Shown here piece after piece: positions 60,716 to 64,000 of a stretch of DNA of 64,000 nt. The notes beneath the pieces are model-generated. The model was not told where the DNA came from and searched no databases. It saw nothing but the letters and a program-made list of their open reading frames with translations. Both the position numbers and the translations under genes were made by a program. Position 1 is the stretch's first letter. Each line of letters starts with the position of its first letter. The DNA lies in assembly GCA_903824495.1 (NCBI GenBank), contig CAIJXB010000015.1, forward strand, positions 62,001 to 126,000, in the 5' to 3' direction. The stretch comes from an uncultured Chlamydiae bacterium. GTDB lineage: Bacteria > Chlamydiota > Chlamydiia > Chlamydiales > Rhabdochlamydiaceae.

Positions 60716-62320
60716 TTAAGAGCTAAGCGATTTCTGCCTTCTTGGGATTCTTAGCATCACAAGAACCTCTTTCACATCCAAAAGCCAAGCATATGAGATA
60801 AAGGTCAGGCAAAACACCCCTGAAAGGACAAAGAAGCTTAAAGCCTGATCTTTGAAGTGCCGAGCAAATTCAATGGGAGCCTCTCCTGCAAGAAGAGCAA
60901 ATGTTTTGTCCCCTATAAGGTAATGACCGAGGAAGAAGGTAACCGCTCCGGCAATGAGGGCAGCTAGAGCTCCTTTATAGATACCAGCCTCAAACATCTT
61001 TTGAGAAGGAAGAGCCTTCGTTAAATACAAAAAGTTAAACCAAGCACTTAAACTTGTAGCAAGGGCTATGCTCATGGTCCCCATGTGGAAGCCAAAGATA
61101 AAAAGAGCATTGAACGCGACATTGAGCAGCATGGAAAGAACGGCTGCTCTCATGGGAATTTTAAAGTTTTTCTGAGCGTAGAACGCTGGAGCAAGAAGCA
61201 GAACAAAGACGTAGGGCAAAAGGCCGACTCCATACCCCCAAAGACAAAAAACGGTTTGTCTTGTAGATTCTAAGTCAAAATCCCCTCTTCCATAAAGAAG
61301 ATTGACCCCACAAGCTGCAAGGACAAAAAGAGCAACCGTACACGGAAAAATGAAATGGAAACTCTTGGTTAATGAGTAGCGTAAAAGCTCTGCAAACTCT
61401 TCCCATTTTTCTTTAGAAACAGCTCGAGATAGAGGAGGCAGAAGAGCAGCAGAGAGAGCGATGCCAAAAAGAGCGAGTGGCAGCTGCTGGATCCTGATCG
61501 AATACCAGAGGTACGCTGGCCCTTCGAGTGAGGCGTAGCGAGCAAAAAGAGCATCTAAAAAGCTATTGACCTGAGTTGCAGAGACTCCAACAAGACCTAA
61601 GAAAAAAGGAGTCAAAAGGGATTTTACCTCTTTTGGAAAGAATTGAAACTGAGAAATCTCTTTCCAGCTCAAAAACCTTCTTAAATACGCTGTCATGGAA
61701 GGGATGAGTAGAGCCCACTGCAAGAAGAATCCAAGGACAACAGCCCCAGAAAGAGCAATCACGGCGCGTTCTGGAATCGATTCCCTAAATAGAAACACAG
61801 CCCCTATCCAGGTGATATTGAAGAGAACGGGAGCTACTCCCGGCAAAAAAAACTTCCTTTCACACTGCAAAAGAGCGCTTGAAACAGCATAGAGACAGAT
61901 GAACAAAAGGCCTGGGATCATCAAAAAGGTCAAAGAGAGGATTTCGCTGGTATCAGGAGAGGGCTTTGCAAACTTTAGCCACGCTCCGATCCCTAAAGAG
62001 AGAACTAAAACAAGTGCTGCTAAAAAGACCATCATAGAAAAAAACACGTCCCGAAAAAACCGCGCCCCCTCTCCCGGTGACTCTTTGCGCAGACACTCGA
62101 AATAAGGGATGAATCCTGAGGACAGGGTCCCCTCTCCTAACATCCTCCTAAATAGATTGGAAAACCGGTAGGCGACCATGAAGGCAGCGATTGCTGGATG
62201 GCTCCCAAAACAAAAGGCCATGGCAACATCTCTGCCAAGACCAGAAATACGGCTGATAAAAGTTCCTGAAAAAAAAGAAAGTGCCCCTTTAGAAATTCGC
62301 TGTGTTCCGTCCTGCTCCAT
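60716..62320 (-). CDS. murJ: Lipid II flippase MurJ (MviN)
   Basis: About 534 residues with about fourteen membrane helices of the MOP/MviN family. Visible are SFFSGTFISRISGLGRDVAMAFCFG, AAFMVAYRFSNLFRRMLGEGTLSSGFIPYF (the conserved RxLGEG region), and QVNSFLDALFARY. It flips lipid II to the periplasmic face for peptidoglycan synthesis, relevant for the septal wall of chlamydiae. Divergent from nfo, the same order as CT624-CT625 in Chlamydia, as I recall. Confidence 0.93.
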   Translation of the reverse strand: MEQDGTQRISKGALSFFSGTFISRISGLGRDVAMAFCFGSHPAIAAFMVAYRFSNLFRRMLGEGTLSSGFIPYFECLRKESPGEGARFFRDVFFSMMVFLAALVLVLSLGIGAWLKFAKPSPDTSEILSLTFLMIPGLLFICLYAVSSALLQCERKFFLPGVAPVLFNITWIGAVFLFRESIPERAVIALSGAVVLGFFLQWALLIPSMTAYLRRFLSWKEISQFQFFPKEVKSLLTPFFLGLVGVSATQVNSFLDALFARYASLEGPAYLWYSIRIQQLPLALFGIALSAALLPPLSRAVSKEKWEEFAELLRYSLTKSFHFIFPCTVALFVLAACGVNLLYGRGDFDLESTRQTVFCLWGYGVGLLPYVFVLLLAPAFYAQKNFKIPMRAAVLSMLLNVAFNALFIFGFHMGTMSIALATSLSAWFNFLYLTKALPSQKMFEAGIYKGALAALIAGAVTFFLGHYLIGDKTFALLAGEAPIEFARHFKDQALSFFVLSGVFCLTFISYAWLLDVKEVLVMLRIPRRQKSLSS

Positions 62321-62333
62321 AAAAAATCCTTAG

Positions 62334-62362
62334 TTGTCAAGATCTACACTATCCTATAGAAT
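62334..62362 (+). promoter_or_regulatory. Strong promoter for nfo
   Basis: TTGTCA (62334-62339), exactly 17 bases, TAGAAT (62357-62362), each 5 of 6 to consensus, 30 bases before ATG 62393. Confidence 0.62.
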
Positions 62363-62392
62363 TGCTTTATTTTGAAAAGAAATTCATTTTTT

Positions 62393-63256
62393 ATGACACT
62401 ATCGCAAAAACCGCTCTTAATAGGCGCCCATACCTCTGCTTCTGGAGGCGCTCATCTTGCCCTTTTAGAAGGGAAAGAAATTGGAGCCACTACTGTTCAG
62501 CTCTTCACCCGCAATCAGAAAAGATGGGACGCCAAAGACCTTACGCAGGAAGAGATCGATCTCTTTAAGCAAACGCTTGAAGAGACGGGGCTTTCTCATA
62601 TCATGAGCCATGATAGCTACCTGATCAACTTGGGATGCCCTAATGAAGAAAACCTTCTTAAAAGCAGAACTGCTTTTAGAAAAGAACTCATCCGCTGTCA
62701 ATCCCTTGGAATTTCTTACTTAAACTTCCATCCGGGCGCTGCTTTAGATTCTTCTGAAGAAGCGTGTTTAGATCTGATTGTAGAAAGTTTAAGTGAACTC
62801 TCTGATCTAGCTGACAAAGGCCCTACACGGCTTCTGATTGAAACAACAGCAGGTCAAGGGTCGACTGTTGGATATAGCTTTGAGCATTTGTCCTACATCA
62901 TAGAAAGACTTGATAAAAAGATCCCTATTGGAGTTTGCATCGACACATGTCATATTTTTTCTGCTGGATATGATTTAAGAACTCCAAAGGCGTTTGAGCA
63001 TACATTTGCTGAGTTTGATAAGATTGTTGGGCTCAAACACCTCTACGCTTTCCATGTCAATGATTCGATGAAGCCGTTTGCTTCTCGAAAAGACAGACAC
63101 GCTCCTTTGGGAGAAGGTGAAATCGGCATGGAGTGTTTCAAACTTTTAATGCAGCATCCAAAACTTAAAACAATTCCTAAATACCTAGAGACCCCAGATG
63201 GCCCTCCTCTTTGGAAAAAGGAAATAGCTCTTTTAAAAAAATTCGCTGAAGGTTGA
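62393..63256 (+). CDS. nfo: Endonuclease IV (AP endonuclease)
   Basis: About 287 residues. The trinuclear-zinc TIM barrel is clear: GAHTSASGGAHLAL, LFTRNQKRW, SHDSYLINLGCPNEEN, NFHPGAA, LIETTAGQGSTVGYSFEHL, IGVCIDTCHIFSAGYDLRT, and HVNDSMKPFASRKDRHAPLGEGEIG. It cuts DNA at abasic sites. I use ATG 62393; the in-frame TTG at 62372 lies too close to the predicted transcription start. It is followed after 9 bases by asnS. Confidence 0.96.
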   Translation: MTLSQKPLLIGAHTSASGGAHLALLEGKEIGATTVQLFTRNQKRWDAKDLTQEEIDLFKQTLEETGLSHIMSHDSYLINLGCPNEENLLKSRTAFRKELIRCQSLGISYLNFHPGAALDSSEEACLDLIVESLSELSDLADKGPTRLLIETTAGQGSTVGYSFEHLSYIIERLDKKIPIGVCIDTCHIFSAGYDLRTPKAFEHTFAEFDKIVGLKHLYAFHVNDSMKPFASRKDRHAPLGEGEIGMECFKLLMQHPKLKTIPKYLETPDGPPLWKKEIALLKKFAEG

Positions 63257-63265
63257 TTTCTTATT

Positions 63266-64000
63266 ATGACAAAACGCACAAAAATTATAGACATCGCAGC
63301 TCCTCTTCTTGGAAAACACATCACCCTTTGCGGATGGGTAAAAACCTTTCGAAATCAAAAAGACTTTTCATTCATTGAGCTAACCGATGGATCAACACTC
63401 TCTGGTATCCAAATTGTTTTGAATGGGACAGTCCCAAACTACGAGCAGATTTTAAAAGACCTATCAACAGGCGCCTCTCTTCGTGTACTCGGTGAGCTTG
63501 TTGAAAGCCCTGGTCACAAGCAAAAATGGGAAGTGAAAGCAATCGAGCTTAAAATACTCGGTACTTGCTCCCCTGAAAGCTATCCTCTGCAAAAGAAAAG
63601 ACACTCCTTTGAATTTTTACGTACGATTGCGCACTTAAGACCTCGAACCAATACACAAGGCGCTGTTCTTAGAGTTAGAAATGCTCTTGCTTTTGCAACG
63701 CACCTATTTTTCCAACAAAGAAAGTTCCTCTACATCCAAACGCCTATTGTTACAGCGTCAGATTGTGAAGGAGCTGGAGAGCAGTTTTTAGTAACAACGC
63801 TTGATCTACAAAACGTTCCAAAAGGAGTAGACAAAAAAGTTGATTTCACGAAAGACTTTTTTCAAAAGCCCGCATACCTCACAGTGTCAGGACAGCTCAA
63901 CGCTGAAACACTGGCCTGCGCTCTATCTGATGTTTATACCTTTGGGCCAACGTTTCGCGCTGAAAACTCGAACACATCTCGCCACTTAGCAGAATTTTGG
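63266..64000 (+). CDS. asnS: Asparaginyl-tRNA synthetase, 5' part (runs off window)
   Basis: The first 245 codons are present. The OB-fold anticodon domain has [34 protein letters not shown]. The class II core begins with [49 protein letters not shown], and [41 protein letters not shown]. The GQLNAE and FGPTFRAE motifs identify AsnRS rather than AspRS. Chlamydiaceae make Asn-tRNA by amidation instead, as I recall. The 3' end is outside the window. Confidence 0.95.
   Translation, partial: MTKRTKIIDIAAPLLGKHITLCGWVKTFRNQKDFSFIELTDGSTLSGIQIVLNGTVPNYEQILKDLSTGASLRVLGELVESPGHKQKWEVKAIELKILGTCSPESYPLQKKRHSFEFLRTIAHLRPRTNTQGAVLRVRNALAFATHLFFQQRKFLYIQTPIVTASDCEGAGEQFLVTTLDLQNVPKGVDKKVDFTKDFFQKPAYLTVSGQLNAETLACALSDVYTFGPTFRAENSNTSRHLAEFW

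Overview
This 64 kb window is chromosomal DNA of a member of the Chlamydiota outside the Chlamydiaceae (Simkania/Waddlia/Parachlamydia-like). The evidence is gene content and order that match, as I recall them, blocks of the Chlamydia chromosome: yidC-dnaA1, a CesT/Slc1-type type III secretion chaperone beside glgX, PP2C-nifS, a pair of CNNM/CBS proteins, dcd-ruvB-spoIID, and rpsD near murJ-nfo. Features not expected in Chlamydiaceae are also present: classical o-succinylbenzoate menaquinone genes, a LexA-type repressor, AsnRS, a single-chain GlyRS, an AbiE remnant and an RHS protein. I see no tRNA, rRNA, CRISPR array or insertion sequence; the one non-coding RNA gene is the SRP RNA.

Layout. 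1-15.4 kb: menaquinone genes menF(partial)-menD-menH ... menA-menC-menE plus a convergent MenI-like thioesterase. The set is split by a nine-gene block (3.3-11.9 kb) of glycosyltransferases and methyltransferases. Eight of the nine carry a Sec signal peptide or N-terminal anchor, which is odd for enzymes that use nucleotide-sugars or SAM. 15.5-19.5 kb: a large TPR protein, a small Ser/Thr-rich protein, an exported nucleoside phosphorylase and an orphan protein. 19.8-25.9 kb: yidC, dnaA1, the chaperone and glgX. 26-27.1 kb: an AbiE-type toxin-antitoxin locus with an intact AbiEi-like regulator behind a perfect 18-bp inverted repeat, and a wrecked abiEii carrying 33 bp identical to the outer-membrane-protein gene at 49.7 kb. 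27.2-33.3 kb: lipoprotein, CPBP protease, exported serpin, PP2C, cysteine desulfurase, GlyRS.

33.4-43.3 kb is accessory: orphan proteins, a LexA-like repressor, a GNAT acetyltransferase, a candidate hairpin-rich micro-transcript, and a 1737-residue RHS protein whose C-terminus has a Ser-Asp-His hydrolase-like arrangement and is translationally coupled to a lipoprotein. 43.3-57.4 kb is mostly housekeeping: CNNM pair, FtsB-like protein, dcd, ruvB, spoIID, SRP RNA, an outer-membrane barrel, alkyltransferase, SNF2 helicase, trhO, rpsD. A protein with a mitochondrial-presequence-like N-terminus and a coiled-coil gene behind a -24/-12 promoter lie among these. 57.5-60.7 kb holds a U-box-like protein and a coiled-coil orphan, both effector candidates. 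murJ, nfo and a truncated asnS close the window.

Several orphan genes share long A+T-rich leaders, most with near-consensus -35/-10 promoters. The pattern suggests host-directed or lineage-specific genes interleaved in a conserved chlamydial backbone.
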